A stretch of DNA of 6,225 nt from JAQGHR01 sp031411935 (lineage in GTDB: Bacteria > Planctomycetota > Planctomycetia > Isosphaerales > Isosphaeraceae). Position 1 is the stretch's first letter. Every line of letters begins with the position of its first letter. The DNA lies in contig JANOBY010000597.1 of NCBI GenBank assembly GCA_031411935.1, forward strand, positions 1 to 6,225, read 5' to 3'. The notes under the pieces were generated by a model. It did not search any database. It was given only the letters and a program-made list of their open reading frames with translations, and was not told the DNA's origin. Below, piece by piece: positions 6,135 to 6,225 of this stretch. The translations under genes and the position numbers were made by a program.

Positions 6135-6225
6135 GGCGACAGCCTCAGAGGAGAAGAATGTCGGAGCGTTTCATAAGTCAGCCGTTACGCCCTTCGGGCA
6201 AACGCGGCACTCTGGGCCAGGCGGC

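Noticed and set aside
6145..6174. Nine-codon leader frame (M-K-R-S-D-I-L-L-L) before the small membrane protein
   Set aside because: Too short to judge, with no clear ribosome binding site or attenuator-like structure around it.
6189..6199. GCCC-TTC-GGGC mini hairpin near the right edge
   Set aside because: Only four base pairs and no U-run; common by chance in GC-rich DNA.

Overview
The window is high-GC DNA, and its gene content points to a planctomycete, most likely of the Isosphaeraceae/Gemmataceae type. Three things suggest this: a BlaI/M56-peptidase pair, a very large multi-GAF hybrid histidine kinase, and a small membrane protein that opens with the 'R-F-T-V-R-G-L' plus transmembrane segment common in small proteins of that phylum. 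The assignment rests on style and motifs, not on any database search.

Layout. Positions 1-1383 (minus strand) hold a two-gene operon: a BlaI/MecI-type winged-helix repressor (994-1383), then an M56 (BlaR1-like) membrane zinc metallopeptidase that starts at 997 and runs off the left edge. The two genes share an ATGA overlap, and the peptidase has its own Shine-Dalgarno inside the last codons of the repressor gene. A divergent control region (1384-1632) carries a well-spaced sigma70-type promoter for each direction, two 11-bp direct repeats beside the repressor's expected transcription start, and a 16-bp palindrome between the promoters. Positions 1633-4989 (plus strand) encode an 1118-residue hybrid sensor kinase: four-TM KdpD-type (DUF4118-like) domain, PAS, three GAF domains, HisKA, HATPase_c and a C-terminal receiver.

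Positions 4990-5750 are gene-poor. They hold a long imperfect palindromic element with perfect 19-bp arms (about 5049-5207), a second 24-bp inverted repeat (5351-5411), and a lower-GC stretch that may contain a decayed or foreign reading frame. Positions 5751-6134 (minus) encode a small single-pass membrane protein of unknown function, and the last 91 bases are its upstream region.

How the parts may work together. BlaI-type repressors are normally relieved when the paired M56 peptidase is activated, and the operator-like repeats suggest the pair represses itself. The kinase is transcribed away from the pair out of a shared control region, so co-regulation is possible but not shown. No DNA-binding response regulator is present, so the kinase's downstream partner is unknown. 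I see no wholly new system. The most interesting items are the compact divergent control region and the palindromic elements.
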